Assembly (NCBI RefSeq): GCF_017308015.1
Contig: NZ_JAFKFW010000023.1
Span: 1 to 64,000 of the forward strand
Reading direction: 5' to 3'
DNA length: 64,000 nucleotides
Source: Allobosea sp.
GTDB lineage: Bacteria; Pseudomonadota; Alphaproteobacteria; Rhizobiales; Beijerinckiaceae
Shown: positions 50,562-59,025 of the stretch, piece by piece
Position numbering within the stretch: position 1 is the first letter of the stretch
How the letters are laid out: each line of letters starts with the position of its first letter
Translations under genes and position numbers: made by a program
The notes under the pieces: generated by a model
Told to the model about the DNA's origin: nothing
The model's input: only the letters and a program-made list of their open reading frames with translations
The model's database searches: none

Positions 50562-53354
50562 CAGCCCTGTAGCCTGGGGAGCGTAATCGCCAGCAGTCCC
50601 AAGGCGCTCGGCCAAGCGAGGCGCAATCGGCGTCGGTGGGCCGGCATAGTAGAGTCCGCGAGCCTGCCGCCCCGCCTGCATATTGGCGATGGCGCCGACG
50701 CCCTTCCCGCCGGCAAGGCCCAATGTGGCGCCGCCCCAACCGCCGAGGGTTGCGCCGATCGTCGTCATGATGGCTTCCACCGCACGACGCGCCATTTCGC
50801 GCATCTGACCCGCGTTGCGATTGCCCGAGTTTGAGACGTTGGTGGAGCCCTGTGGCGGGATAGTCTGCCGAAGGGCCGTGGCGAGCTTTCGCATCTGGCC
50901 CAGTTCCTCGGGAGAGAAGAGACGTTCCGCCAAGGTCTTCCCCTCGCCCGAGACGAAATTGTAGATGCGCTGGCTCATCTTCTGAGCGCCCATCTCGATC
51001 GACCCTTCCGGCACGTTGGCGATGCGCTGCCAGACTCCTTGACGGACGGCAGCCCATTCCGGGCCGTCCTTTCCGATCAAGTCCCCGATGGCATCGACCA
51101 GTTTGATATTGCTGCTCGATGCCTTGTTGCCGAAGCCGAAGATGGAGGACGCCATGTCCTCGGGCGACAAGCGACGCTCCGAGATATCCATGAGGAGCTT
51201 GACGGGAGCCTGGGCCGCCGGGTTGTCGGGCTGGGCCTTCGCTCGGGCCGCGAACATGCGCAGCGCGTTTGAATAACGCTGCATGGCGCCAAGCTCTTCG
51301 CTGCTGAAGAGCTTCCCGGCGAACGTTCGCCCGCGCTCGCCAGTGAACTCCGCAACCCGTTCCGCCACCTTGCCCGCGCCCTTCGGATCAGCGGCGTCAA
51401 AGCCGCCAGTCAGCTTTTGCCACGTCGCGCCCCGAATAGCCGTGAACTCGGGCGAATCCTTCCCGAGCACGCTGGCGAGCCGATCAACGAGCCGAGAGCT
51501 CAATCCGGTATCTCCGACGCGGGCCGAGCCTACGAGGAAATTCGCCACCTCCTCATCCGTGGCGCCGCGCTCGATGATCCGCTGCACAGCCCGGCCCGCG
51601 TCATCACCTGCACCATTCGGGCGGAAAGCTCGCATCCAATTCGAATAGGCGCCGCGAGCCTGCTTGATCGCGGCCAGCGCGGTTTCGTCGCCAGAGAACA
51701 GGGAGCTTGCGAAGCCGCGCTCTAGCTGGTCGTCAAAGCCTTCGATGATGCCGCGCATTGCTCGCGCATCGGCGGCATTGGCCTTGGCGTCCTTGTACCC
51801 CGCGATGAGGATTTTCCGGGCTTGCTCAATGCCTCGCAGATTGACGCCGGCAATCTCCTGCCCAGGAGCGGGGTTGCCGATGCGCCCAAGGTTGAGGCTG
51901 GCAATTCGGTCCAGCTCGTTCAGCGTCTTCGCCGCAATGGGCGTTGTTGCTCGATCGGGGATGATCGGTTCAGCCCGATTGAGAAGCCCTTCCTGAATGC
52001 GCTTCGAAATCGGCGCCGCAAACTCGTTCGCAGGCGAGCCAAGCACCGTGAGGCCGTTCTGTCCGGGCTTTGCCATGCCGGTGAAGAACTCCGGCGCAAT
52101 CTCGCCTTGCTTGGAAAAGGCGTCGCGATAAGCCTCATTGTATTTGAGCTTGCCGCGCGCAGCGGCGGAGCGCGTGGCCTCCGCGACGAAGCCGCCGGCA
52201 TCGACCGGCGAAACGTCCATCGGATTGAAGCGTCCCGCCATCCGGTCGGAAGCTTCGTTCACGGTATTGGTGAGGCTGTTTTGCTTGGCCTCCCACGTCG
52301 ACCGCGCGCGGCTCGCAAAGCTGTCGACGGCCTCCCCCACGATGCCGCCAGCATCGCCCGGCCGAGCGATATCCACTTGCCCGCGCCCCGCCGTTGCGCC
52401 GATCTGGTCGCGAGCCTCCAGCACCTTACCGCGCTGGGCTTCAATGGCTTCCTGCGCGACCCGCTGCGCTCGATCGCCATAGGCGCCGCCCGCCATCGCG
52501 TTCTCGCGACCCATCATCGCCGGGTCTGCCGTGCGCTGGCCCCGCGTCAGAGGAATCCCAAGCTCGTCCGCAGCTTGGGCACCCGGAAGTGCTTGAGCCG
52601 GGTTGCGTCCGAGACGGCTTGCGACGCCACCAAGGGCAGCGCCCAAGGCACCACCAACAAGCGCGCCGCCTGTGCCACCCTGCGCGGCTGCAAGGGCCTT
52701 GTCAGCAATGCCACCGTCATTCTCGATCGCGCCAGTAAGGGCGCCATAGGCACCGCCGGTCGCTGCGGCGTTGATTGCGGTCGCACCCCGGACACCTTCC
52801 TTCACGGCGTTGACGCCAGGGAGCAGCGCCGCAGTGGCGCCGAATCCCCCAACCTGTCCAATGAACCGGGAACCCGGATTTAGCGCGGCATCTGCCGCAT
52901 CCATCGCTCGTTCGCGAGCGAGATTGTCCGCATAGCGTTCGCTGAAGTTCTCGCCCCTGCCAGCGCCGAAGGCTGCATCGCCGGCCGCCGCGAGCTTGTC
53001 CATGCCAGGAACCCAAGAGGCGACGCCACGCATATAGGCGTCCACTCGGCCGAGCGGGCTGGCCTTGTCCTGCTGGAGGCGCGTGCGAACGGCATCGGCC
53101 AGATATTCGCCGTCACGCGCCTGAATGTCGTCAGCCTCACGCTGGGCGCGAGTGGCGAAGCGCTGAGGCGCACTTCCGCTGCCCGCGCCCGCCGCGAATG
53201 GATCATGATCGACGGGCGTGAATGTCAGCTCGGGCGCACTCCGCTGATTAGGACGGACATTGACGACCAGCGGCCCCGATCCGCTATCGACGGAAGGGGG
53301 CGGAGCGCTAGCGAAGGGATCGAAATCGACGGGCGTAAGGCGCGGCTGTGCCAT
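50484..53354 (-). CDS. Large phage internal virion / ejection-type protein
   Basis: A 956-residue protein. Two copies of P-V-D-[FH]-D-P-F-A stand near residues 8 and 47. A Gly/Ala-rich hydrophobic zone follows (about 165-245, with G-G-A-L-V-G-G-A-L-G-A-A-L-G-G). The remaining 700 residues are helical, with repeated phrases of the type G-A-x-x-M-A-E-R-V-A/Y-N-F and F-S-x-E-E-L-G-x-M-R/Q. It has no enzyme motif. Size, composition and pairing with the transglycosylase-domain gene suggest a T7 gp16-like ejection protein that enters the host envelope. The start overlaps the previous stop by 1 nt (TGATG). Confidence 0.7.
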   Translation of the reverse strand: MAQPRLTPVDFDPFASAPPPSVDSGSGPLVVNVRPNQRSAPELTFTPVDHDPFAAGAGSGSAPQRFATRAQREADDIQARDGEYLADAVRTRLQQDKASPLGRVDAYMRGVASWVPGMDKLAAAGDAAFGAGRGENFSERYADNLARERAMDAADAALNPGSRFIGQVGGFGATAALLPGVNAVKEGVRGATAINAAATGGAYGALTGAIENDGGIADKALAAAQGGTGGALVGGALGAALGGVASRLGRNPAQALPGAQAADELGIPLTRGQRTADPAMMGRENAMAGGAYGDRAQRVAQEAIEAQRGKVLEARDQIGATAGRGQVDIARPGDAGGIVGEAVDSFASRARSTWEAKQNSLTNTVNEASDRMAGRFNPMDVSPVDAGGFVAEATRSAAARGKLKYNEAYRDAFSKQGEIAPEFFTGMAKPGQNGLTVLGSPANEFAAPISKRIQEGLLNRAEPIIPDRATTPIAAKTLNELDRIASLNLGRIGNPAPGQEIAGVNLRGIEQARKILIAGYKDAKANAADARAMRGIIEGFDDQLERGFASSLFSGDETALAAIKQARGAYSNWMRAFRPNGAGDDAGRAVQRIIERGATDEEVANFLVGSARVGDTGLSSRLVDRLASVLGKDSPEFTAIRGATWQKLTGGFDAADPKGAGKVAERVAEFTGERGRTFAGKLFSSEELGAMQRYSNALRMFAARAKAQPDNPAAQAPVKLLMDISERRLSPEDMASSIFGFGNKASSSNIKLVDAIGDLIGKDGPEWAAVRQGVWQRIANVPEGSIEMGAQKMSQRIYNFVSGEGKTLAERLFSPEELGQMRKLATALRQTIPPQGSTNVSNSGNRNAGQMREMARRAVEAIMTTIGATLGGWGGATLGLAGGKGVGAIANMQAGRQARGLYYAGPPTPIAPRLAERLGTAGDYAPQATGLSLPSQISGRGSAPGYLPAAADQDQR

Positions 53355-55807
53355 CAGTTCACCCTCAAGAATTTGCCCGGTCGGTTCGGATCAGCGACGT
53401 ACCAGTTGCCATCCGGCGCCTGCTTCGCGCCCTGCATCGGGGCCGAACCCTGTTGCGGCTGCTGCTGCGGCGAAGGCTGGCCGCCGCCCTGGCCCCGCTT
53501 CTCCGGGCTCTTGTAGAAGTCGCCACCGCGAAGCTCTGAAGCGCGCTGCTGGTTGAAGGCCAGACGGCGTTCCGCCATCTGGATAGCGCGGTCGTAAATC
53601 TGCTGGCGGACGTTCTCGGGCTGGCTAACGCTGCCTTGAATATCGAGCAGGATTTTGCGCTCGCCTTCAGTGGGCGCGGCGCCGAAGATGCTTTTGAGCT
53701 GAGCGAGTGCTTGCGACGTGACGAGGTTGTCGAGGTTGGCCGTTGCCTCGCCCTGCTGCGGACTGGCGACGAACCTGTCGGGCACCATCCAATCCGGGAG
53801 GTTGTTTGCGAGAGCTGCCTTCTGGCCTGCCCCCCAACCGCTCAGCGCCTGCGGCGAAAGCTTCTTGGCATCGCGCAGCGCCTGAATAGCAGTCTGCGCA
53901 GACTGCACCGCCTCATCGGCCTCAAGGATGGCTTTCTTGTCGGTCGCGGTTAGCGGCCCCATGTCCTCGCGCGGCATTTTGCCGGTGAGGATGAAGCCCT
54001 GATAGCCGGGGTCGCCGGTCTTGAGGCCGGCGCGAGCAGCGGCGCGCTGGCGACCCGCCGTCTCGTCCTCGGCCGTGCTCTTCTTCGCCTTTTCCTTTTC
54101 GGCGGCGTACTCGGCCGGGTTCGTGGCCGTGGTCCATCCCATGCCGCGAGCGTACATGAATTCCTTGACGGGCTCAGGCATCTTGCGCTGCTCCAACGTC
54201 TCGCGGAGCATCATCTGCCCGACCTCGCGAGCGTTCGCCGGAAGGGTCGGGGCTGCAAGCAGCGAGTAGATCTTGCCGAGGTCGCCCTTGGTTCTTTCGG
54301 CTGCTGCCGTAGCGGCATACTCCCTAGCCTCCTCCTTGGTGGTCGGTTTCGGCATGTCCTTGACGAGAACCGGGCCGGTGGGCTCTGCTGCGGCAGCAGT
54401 CGCAGCAGAGCCGGCAGCGGCGGGAGCCGAAGACCAATCACCACCCGATGGCGCCGGAACGGCCAATCCGCCGGGCTGCTGCTGGCGCTGACCTCGGAAG
54501 TTGTCGAGGAAATTCATCACCCCGGCGCCAGAAGGTAGACCGCGCCGAGCCTCCTCGCTCGCAAGCTGCCCGACCCGCACGCCTGCATCCGGGCTGTTCG
54601 GATCGACATCAGCATATCGAGCCACGGCGGGAGAAGGCAGTTGACCGATGGCAGGAACAGCGCCGCGCGCCGGAAGATCGGCTTCATTCAGGTCATAGGG
54701 CCGAGGCGGCGGCATAACCTGAGCCGTGCGACCCTGCGGCGCGGCTCCTACCGAGCGCTGGACGCTAGGCTGCACTTGCCAAAGGGCCGAGCCCATCCAC
54801 GGCTGGCCCAACCCCTCGCTCTGAAAGGCCGGGCTGAGCGGCGGCGCATCCATTCCATTCGTGATCTGCGCGAACGCGCGTCCAGACATCGTGCTACCGC
54901 TGGGCGGGATAGCAAAGCCATCTTGCCCGGTTTCCATCGAAGCAGTAGTGCCGCCCTGCGCCGGGAGATCAGCTTCCGCAGAACGCGTCCCGCCGTGACG
55001 GCTGAAATAATCGAACAGGCTCGTTCCGTTGGCGTCGGTCGGATTATACCCGCCCTGTGTCTCAACGAATTTCTTCATGCCGTTGACGCCGCCGAGATGG
55101 GCAACAGCGATCAGGCCTTCCTCCGTGATCGGGACACCTCGGATGCGCTGGCCGATAAGCTGGTCAAAACCGTTGGCCTTGATGTTCGACCTGATATCGT
55201 TGACGTGCCAAGCCTCGGCCCGCTGTTGAAGCTCGGGCGAGTTCATGAACTGCTGCGGAGTGGTCCCCTGCGGGATTGCACCAGCGTTCGCGGCTTCCTG
55301 AATACGGGCAACGCCGAACTGACCACGTCCGAAATGGCCGCGAGCTCCACCGGCTCCTACCTCGTTGTTCTGGGCCTGCCAGTTGCCGCCGCTCTCGTTG
55401 CCGATGAGCGAGGGCGAGAGCGCGCTGGAGGTCGAGCCGGTCGAGGAAGGAGCGGTTCCCAACCCCACGTTAGGCTGGCCGCCGAAATACTCCCCGAACG
55501 CCGCGCCCAGGTTTTTCGTTGCCTCGGCGCCGAGCCTCTTTTGGGTCCGGGACTCGTCCAGCTTCAGGAACTCCATAGCCACATCGGGCTTGCCGAGTTC
55601 GAAGAACTTGCCGGCGGCCTGCTTGGGATCGACCGTGCCATTCGCGACACCGCGCCCCAGCTCGCCCAAGGCCTGCTGCTGCCGGGCCTCCTTGAACTGC
55701 GTAGGCAATGCGCCAAGGGCGTCGCCCAGCTTTGCGGACGCAGTGTTCTCCGCGCTGTAGTTGGTCTTCATGTTCGGGATGCGAAGGGGGGTCGGGGTGA
55801 AAGGCAT
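53354..55807 (-). CDS. Internal virion protein with lytic transglycosylase-like domain
   Basis: An 817-residue protein. Residues about 137-260 resemble a lysozyme-like SLT domain: catalytic Glu in I-G-N-E-S-G-G-N-W, then G-R-G-Q-F-G and A-V-A-H-L-G-G-V-N-G. The rest is helical and low in complexity (Gln/Pro-rich stretches near 400-480 and at the C-terminus). Such proteins cut peptidoglycan during phage DNA entry. The start M-P-F-T-P overlaps the previous TAA by 1 nt. It pairs with the downstream 956-residue protein. Confidence 0.75.
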   Translation of the reverse strand: MPFTPTPLRIPNMKTNYSAENTASAKLGDALGALPTQFKEARQQQALGELGRGVANGTVDPKQAAGKFFELGKPDVAMEFLKLDESRTQKRLGAEATKNLGAAFGEYFGGQPNVGLGTAPSSTGSTSSALSPSLIGNESGGNWQAQNNEVGAGGARGHFGRGQFGVARIQEAANAGAIPQGTTPQQFMNSPELQQRAEAWHVNDIRSNIKANGFDQLIGQRIRGVPITEEGLIAVAHLGGVNGMKKFVETQGGYNPTDANGTSLFDYFSRHGGTRSAEADLPAQGGTTASMETGQDGFAIPPSGSTMSGRAFAQITNGMDAPPLSPAFQSEGLGQPWMGSALWQVQPSVQRSVGAAPQGRTAQVMPPPRPYDLNEADLPARGAVPAIGQLPSPAVARYADVDPNSPDAGVRVGQLASEEARRGLPSGAGVMNFLDNFRGQRQQQPGGLAVPAPSGGDWSSAPAAAGSAATAAAAEPTGPVLVKDMPKPTTKEEAREYAATAAAERTKGDLGKIYSLLAAPTLPANAREVGQMMLRETLEQRKMPEPVKEFMYARGMGWTTATNPAEYAAEKEKAKKSTAEDETAGRQRAAARAGLKTGDPGYQGFILTGKMPREDMGPLTATDKKAILEADEAVQSAQTAIQALRDAKKLSPQALSGWGAGQKAALANNLPDWMVPDRFVASPQQGEATANLDNLVTSQALAQLKSIFGAAPTEGERKILLDIQGSVSQPENVRQQIYDRAIQMAERRLAFNQQRASELRGGDFYKSPEKRGQGGGQPSPQQQPQQGSAPMQGAKQAPDGNWYVADPNRPGKFLRVN

Positions 55808-56085
55808 TAGGCTTGCCCCTTGCATTCGAGGACGTGGCGGTAGTTCGTGTAATGGTCAGAAAGGTCGCTCCATGCGCCGAGAATGTCGCCGTGGACCCGT
55901 TCGAAGGTCGCGGCGTCGCGTGGCGCATACTGCAGGAGAACCAGCATTTGCTCGGTCATCTGCCGAAGCTTCTCCGCAGCTAGAGCTGCACCAATCGCGT
56001 GCTGCTCAATTGGGAGGATTGGCGCGGGCTGCTCCGATGAGGAGGCTTCAGCCTGGGGAAAAAGCTCATGGACGTTCTCGCTCAT
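55807..56085 (-). CDS. Small hypothetical protein of the ejection operon
   Basis: A 92-residue helical protein with I-E-Q-H-A-I-G-A-A-L-A-A-E-K-L-R-Q-M-T-E-Q-M and H-Y-T-N-Y-R-H-V-L-E. It overlaps the ribbon-helix-helix gene stop by 4 nt. A virion or assembly accessory is possible; no family is recognised. Confidence 0.55.
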   Translation of the reverse strand: MSENVHELFPQAEASSSEQPAPILPIEQHAIGAALAAEKLRQMTEQMLVLLQYAPRDAATFERVHGDILGAWSDLSDHYTNYRHVLECKGQA

Positions 56086-56258
56086 GACGCAGCCTGCATC
56101 TGGCCGGACTTGAGCGCGGCGAGCTGAGCACGGATCAGAGCGCGGATGGTCGTGGAGATGGTCGTGTCACGGCGGGCGGCTTCTTCCTCAACAGCAGCCC
56201 GAAGCTCGGGTTCTACGAGAATGCCGACATACGCCGAACGCTTGGGACGTGGATGCAT
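56082..56258 (-). CDS. Ribbon-helix-helix (Arc/CopG-like) DNA-binding protein
   Basis: A 58-residue protein. The strand K-R-S-A-Y-V-G-I-L-V, helix E-L-R-A-A-V-E-E-E-A-A-R-R and second helix T-T-I-S-T-T-I-R-A-L-I-R-A-Q-L form a classic RHH pattern. GGAGG stands 6 nt before the ATG at 56258. As first gene of the ejection-protein operon it may be its repressor. Confidence 0.7.
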   Translation of the reverse strand: MHPRPKRSAYVGILVEPELRAAVEEEAARRDTTISTTIRALIRAQLAALKSGQMQAAS

Positions 56259-56324
56259 GATGAGCCTCCATTGCTGGCGCTCAATATGCCTCTAAACCGG
56301 TCTTTATTCAACGAAATCAAATAC

Positions 56325-56684
56325 TTATTCGCTCGCCTTCGCTGCCATCCGCCGGCCTTCGCAGGCGCTCGCGAGAGAGAGGGGCCGAGCGAACTTTTTG
56401 GACCAGCGAGGCCGTCTCGATGGCCTTTCTGATGGCTCTCCTTCCAGTCTGATGGGAGAAAGTGCTGATCCAACAGCAACTTGTGGCGATGATGAGAGGC
56501 CTTCCCACGGCCCCGCATTCATTCGGACGTGACCAATTTGACGCCGGGCTGATGCTGCTATCCGTCGCGCAACGCGGCGGGCCTCTTCCGCAACATCATT
56601 CGGAATGGCCGAGTAATCGAAGCCGGCAACCTCCGTTGCGGCCTGTGCGGCAGGCATCGTCATATCGAACAAATCCCCGTCCAT
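56325..56684 (-). CDS. DUF3102-like protein, probably truncated
   Basis: A 119-residue product from ATG 56684 (GAGGA just upstream). Residues 18-50 (F-D-Y-S-A-I-P-N-D-V-A-E-E-A-R-R-V-A-R-R-I) look like the start of DUF3102 proteins. After that the sequence turns into Arg/Ser/Pro-rich text without family character, as if a frameshift or fusion followed. It lies 13 nt behind the repressor gene. Confidence 0.45.
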   Translation of the reverse strand: MDGDLFDMTMPAAQAATEVAGFDYSAIPNDVAEEARRVARRIAASARRQIGHVRMNAGPWEGLSSSPQVAVGSALSPIRLEGEPSERPSRRPRWSKKFARPLSLASACEGRRMAAKASE

Positions 56685-56697
56685 CCCGTCCTCATCT

Positions 56698-56934
56698 TTA
56701 AGGCCGATCGATACAGACACAGTCCTTGCCGTCAGAGGACGTGAAAGAGATTCCGCCAGCGGCAAAGGCCTCTCTCAGCTTTTCGAGGTTCGCGCCCGAG
56801 CTGCGGAGCGGCCCGAACTGCGGATTCTCCATCCTCTGGATTGTCGGCAGCGAAAGCCCCGATCGGCTCGCCAATTCCGCCTGCGACCAGCCCGCAAGCT
56901 CACGCCCAGCCTTTACCATTGCAGCCGTTTTCAT
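56698..56934 (-). CDS. Cro/CI-like HTH repressor
   Basis: A 78-residue protein with an XRE-type helix-turn-helix (L-A-G-W-S-Q-A-E-L-A-S-R-S-G-L-S-L-P-T-I-Q-R). It is divergent from the 57062 gene run, with palindromic operators in between, the layout of a lysogeny switch. The ATG at 56934 is the family start. Confidence 0.85.
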   Translation of the reverse strand: MKTAAMVKAGRELAGWSQAELASRSGLSLPTIQRMENPQFGPLRSSGANLEKLREAFAAGGISFTSSDGKDCVCIDRP

Positions 56935-56939
56935 GTCTA

Positions 56940-56959
56940 AAACATAATTCCTTATGTTT
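56940..56959. promoter_or_regulatory. Operator palindrome 1
   Basis: AAACATAA-TTCC-TTATGTTT is a perfect 8-bp inverted repeat in the repressor 5' leader, starting 5 nt from its ATG. It is a likely repressor-binding site for autoregulation. Confidence 0.6.
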
Positions 56960-56964
56960 GTCGC

Positions 56965-57001
56965 TTGACGAATTAACCATCGTCCGTTATGTCTAGCACA
57001 T
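56965..57001 (+). promoter_or_regulatory. Rightward promoter with operator palindrome 2
   Basis: TTGACG (56965-56970), a 17-nt spacer and TATGTC form a plausible promoter toward 57062. A second palindrome ATGT-CTAGC-ACAT (56989-57001) shares the TTATGT half-site of operator 1 and overlaps the -10, so the repressor could block this promoter. Confidence 0.4.
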
Positions 57002-57061
57002 CACGAAGCAAGTGAAAAACATCACCACTTACGGAATGCAGACAATTTGAGGCGAAGGTTA

Positions 57062-57328
57062 ATGAATCTCGCGACCCTCATCAACGACCGTCCCGTTTTC
57101 CACAAGGCCGCTGTGATGGCCTGGGTTCATCGTGAGGGCCGGTTTGCCTTCCGTATGTGCCGCACCCTTGCCGATCGGCGGCAGCGGCTTACGCTCATGG
57201 TCGAGCTGTTCGCGAAGCTCTCACCGGCCGGGCAGGACAGCACCCTCGTCAGACTCGAAGCCGAACTCCGGGAGCAGGTGGCGGACGATGCGGCTGCCGA
57301 AGTCGCGTGCCTTCGGGGGACGGGCTGA
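57062..57328 (+). CDS. Hypothetical protein of the control region
   Basis: An 88-residue protein with F-H-K-A-A-V-M-A-W-V-H-R-E and a helical, Arg-rich middle (M-C-R-T-L-A-D-R-R-Q-R-L). GGCGAAGG precedes the ATG at 57062. It is the first gene rightward of the repressor, where phages often carry a Cro-like or early regulator; no HTH is evident. Confidence 0.5.
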   Translation: MNLATLINDRPVFHKAAVMAWVHREGRFAFRMCRTLADRRQRLTLMVELFAKLSPAGQDSTLVRLEAELREQVADDAAAEVACLRGTG

Positions 57329-57411
57329 TGAGCCGCGATCAAATCGCTTGGGCCGCTCGTCAGGAAGCTGCGCAACCTTCGCCGCCGATAACAGAAGGAG
57401 GTTTCCGATGA
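57328..57411 (+). CDS. 27-residue coupled reading frame
   Basis: It starts by TGATG overlap with the previous gene and ends by ATGA overlap with the next. The product begins M-S-R-D-Q-I-A-W-A-A-R-Q-E-A. It may serve mainly to couple translation. Supported only by its exact fit between neighbours. Confidence 0.3.
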   Translation: MSRDQIAWAARQEAAQPSPPITEGGFR

Positions 57412-57623
57412 CCACTCGTCTCATCAACCTGAAAGAGGTCAGCCACAAAACTTCGGTCGGCAAATCCTGGATCTATGCCGAGATGAGGGAAGGGCGCTTC
57501 CCAAAGCCGATCAAGCTTGCCGAACGCTGCGTGCGCTGGCTCGAGCGCGAGGTGGACGATTGGATAGATGCACGGTCTGCTGAGCGCCAAGCAAACAACC
57601 CGCGACCCAACCGCCCAATCTGA
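57408..57623 (+). CDS. AlpA-family regulator / excisionase-like
   Basis: A 71-residue protein. L-K-E-V-S-H-K-T-S-V-G-K-S-W-I-Y-A-E-M-R, then G-R-F-P-K-P-I-K-L-A and V-R-W-L-E-R-E-V-D-D-W-I is the AlpA winged-helix signature. AGGAGGT precedes the ATG at 57408. AlpA-like proteins activate integrase or act in excision of P4-type elements. Confidence 0.85.
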   Translation: MTTRLINLKEVSHKTSVGKSWIYAEMREGRFPKPIKLAERCVRWLEREVDDWIDARSAERQANNPRPNRPI

Positions 57624-57660
57624 ATTAGCCCGCCACGCCTTCACATTGCTGGAGATTCCA

Positions 57661-58443
57661 ATGCTCAACGCAACCGTTCGGGCAGCCGCCACCGGCTTGC
57701 CTGCTGCCATCTTCGACCGTCGCCGCATGCTCCTCGGGCTCGCTGCGGCCTCCACTGCCGCCGCTGCCCCAGTTGCTGTTGCTGCCAGCGCGCCGGTCGA
57801 AAACGCGGACCTGCTTCATTTGGGGGCTGAGACAAGCGCCTTGGCGACTGCCTACCGCGAGGCCGAGGCGGCGCGGGCAGCCATCGTCGCGGAATGGGGT
57901 CCGAAATGGCCTTCGGTCCCGGAGCAAATCCGCACCCGCATAGAGAACGCGGAAGTCGCCTACGACCTCGAAGGCCTGTGGCCGGACGAGTTCGTGAAGT
58001 ACCACACCGCGGACCAGCTCAGGCAACGGGCTGCGGATTACCGCATTCCCCGCCAGTTCAGGAAAGGCACCAGCGCGGGTTTCATCGCCAAGAATGCGAC
58101 GTGGATGGAGAAGCGCGCCCAGGAGATGGAGGCCAACGCAGCCCTGTCCGAAATGTATTGCGCTGAGCGGGACCGCGTCCGGGAAGCCTCCGGCATCATG
58201 GCGGCAAGGGCGAAAGAACGCGACGCTCGCCTAACCTTCGTCAGCCACGTCGCCAGCGTCATGGAGATCGAGCCGAACACCATGGCCGGGGTCATTGTGC
58301 AGTCTGAGGCGCTGGAGGCTTTCAGCGCGGTCCCGCCTCTCCAGCGCAGCGGCGATTTCTCGCTCAAGGCGCTCAAAGACCTCCCTGCCTGGGGCGAGCG
58401 CTTGGCCGCCTCAATCCTGCGCATCGCGTCGAACGCCGCGTAG
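57661..58443 (+). CDS. Exported Tat-signal hypothetical protein
   Basis: A 260-residue protein. F-D-R-R-R-M-L-L-G-L-A-A-A-S-T-A-A-A-A-P fits a twin-arginine signal. The mature part is a long helical domain (A-T-A-Y-R-E-A-E-A-A-R-A-A-I and M-E-K-R-A-Q-E-M-E-A-N-A-A-L). Such Tat-marked helical proteins recur in Hyphomicrobiales islands beside AlpA genes (general impression). Function unknown; an odd product for a phage-like region. Confidence 0.6.
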   Translation: MLNATVRAAATGLPAAIFDRRRMLLGLAAASTAAAAPVAVAASAPVENADLLHLGAETSALATAYREAEAARAAIVAEWGPKWPSVPEQIRTRIENAEVAYDLEGLWPDEFVKYHTADQLRQRAADYRIPRQFRKGTSAGFIAKNATWMEKRAQEMEANAALSEMYCAERDRVREASGIMAARAKERDARLTFVSHVASVMEIEPNTMAGVIVQSEALEAFSAVPPLQRSGDFSLKALKDLPAWGERLAASILRIASNAA

Positions 58444-58477
58444 CGCGCCGCCCTGCATCACCACCGGAGATCAATCC

Positions 58478-58852
58478 ATGGAACGCCGCAGTCTTTTGAA
58501 AACAGCCCTCGCATCGGCCACCTTGCCGGGCTGCTTCCTCTCGCCCGCCGCCGCAGCCATCTGCAAGGCGGCACCCTACGTGCCCCAGTCCGATCCTTTG
58601 GCGACTGTCATTGCCGAATATTTCCACCAGTCCGCCATCTTCAACGCGCGCGCCGACGAAGAGGACTGGGGCGAGCTGCTAGCCGCAACATACGGACCTG
58701 CACGAGACCGAATGCAGAGCCCGCCCGAGCCGACGAGCTTGGCCGGAGTAGCTGCCGCCATCCGATTTGCTCGGGATGACCCGGACTCCGGCGCCGTTCG
58801 GCCTGTGATGGATGCGTGCCTGCGCTATCTCGACCGGGAGAGCCAGTCATGA
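58478..58852 (+). CDS. Exported small hypothetical protein
   Basis: A 124-residue protein with a signal M-E-R-R-S-L-L-K-T-A-L-A-S-A-T-L-P-G-C-F, containing R-R-S-L-L-K (Tat-like). The mature part includes A-V-I/T-V-I-A-E-Y-F-H-Q-S and a C-terminal R-P-V-M-D-A-C-L. It overlaps the next gene by 4 nt. It follows another Tat-like gene by 34 nt. Confidence 0.55.
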   Translation: MERRSLLKTALASATLPGCFLSPAAAAICKAAPYVPQSDPLATVIAEYFHQSAIFNARADEEDWGELLAATYGPARDRMQSPPEPTSLAGVAAAIRFARDDPDSGAVRPVMDACLRYLDRESQS

Positions 58853-59025
58853 GCCCGATCCGCATCAACCACCACCGAAGCAAAGGCAAGCCCATCCGCC
58901 GCACCTACGGCGTCAAGCCCGTCAGCCTCCCCACGTTCTCGTTTTATGGCCATCTGCCGGTTGTTTTTGTCGACGGCGAATTGGTCGTTGGGCGGCGGGT
59001 CATTCCGCTGGAGCCGCGCCGATGA
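58849..59025 (+). CDS. Small hypothetical protein
   Basis: A 58-residue basic protein (N-H-H-R-S-K-G-K-P-I-R-R-T-Y-G-V-K, then beta-like F-Y-G-H-L-P-V-V-F-V-D-G-E-L-V-V). It overlaps both neighbours by 4 nt, so the frame is well supported by context. No family is recognised. Confidence 0.55.
   Translation: MSPIRINHHRSKGKPIRRTYGVKPVSLPTFSFYGHLPVVFVDGELVVGRRVIPLEPRR

Noticed and set aside
51822-52883. A 353-codon + strand frame
   Set aside because: Shadow of the giant ejection-type gene, which has overlapping-operon support.
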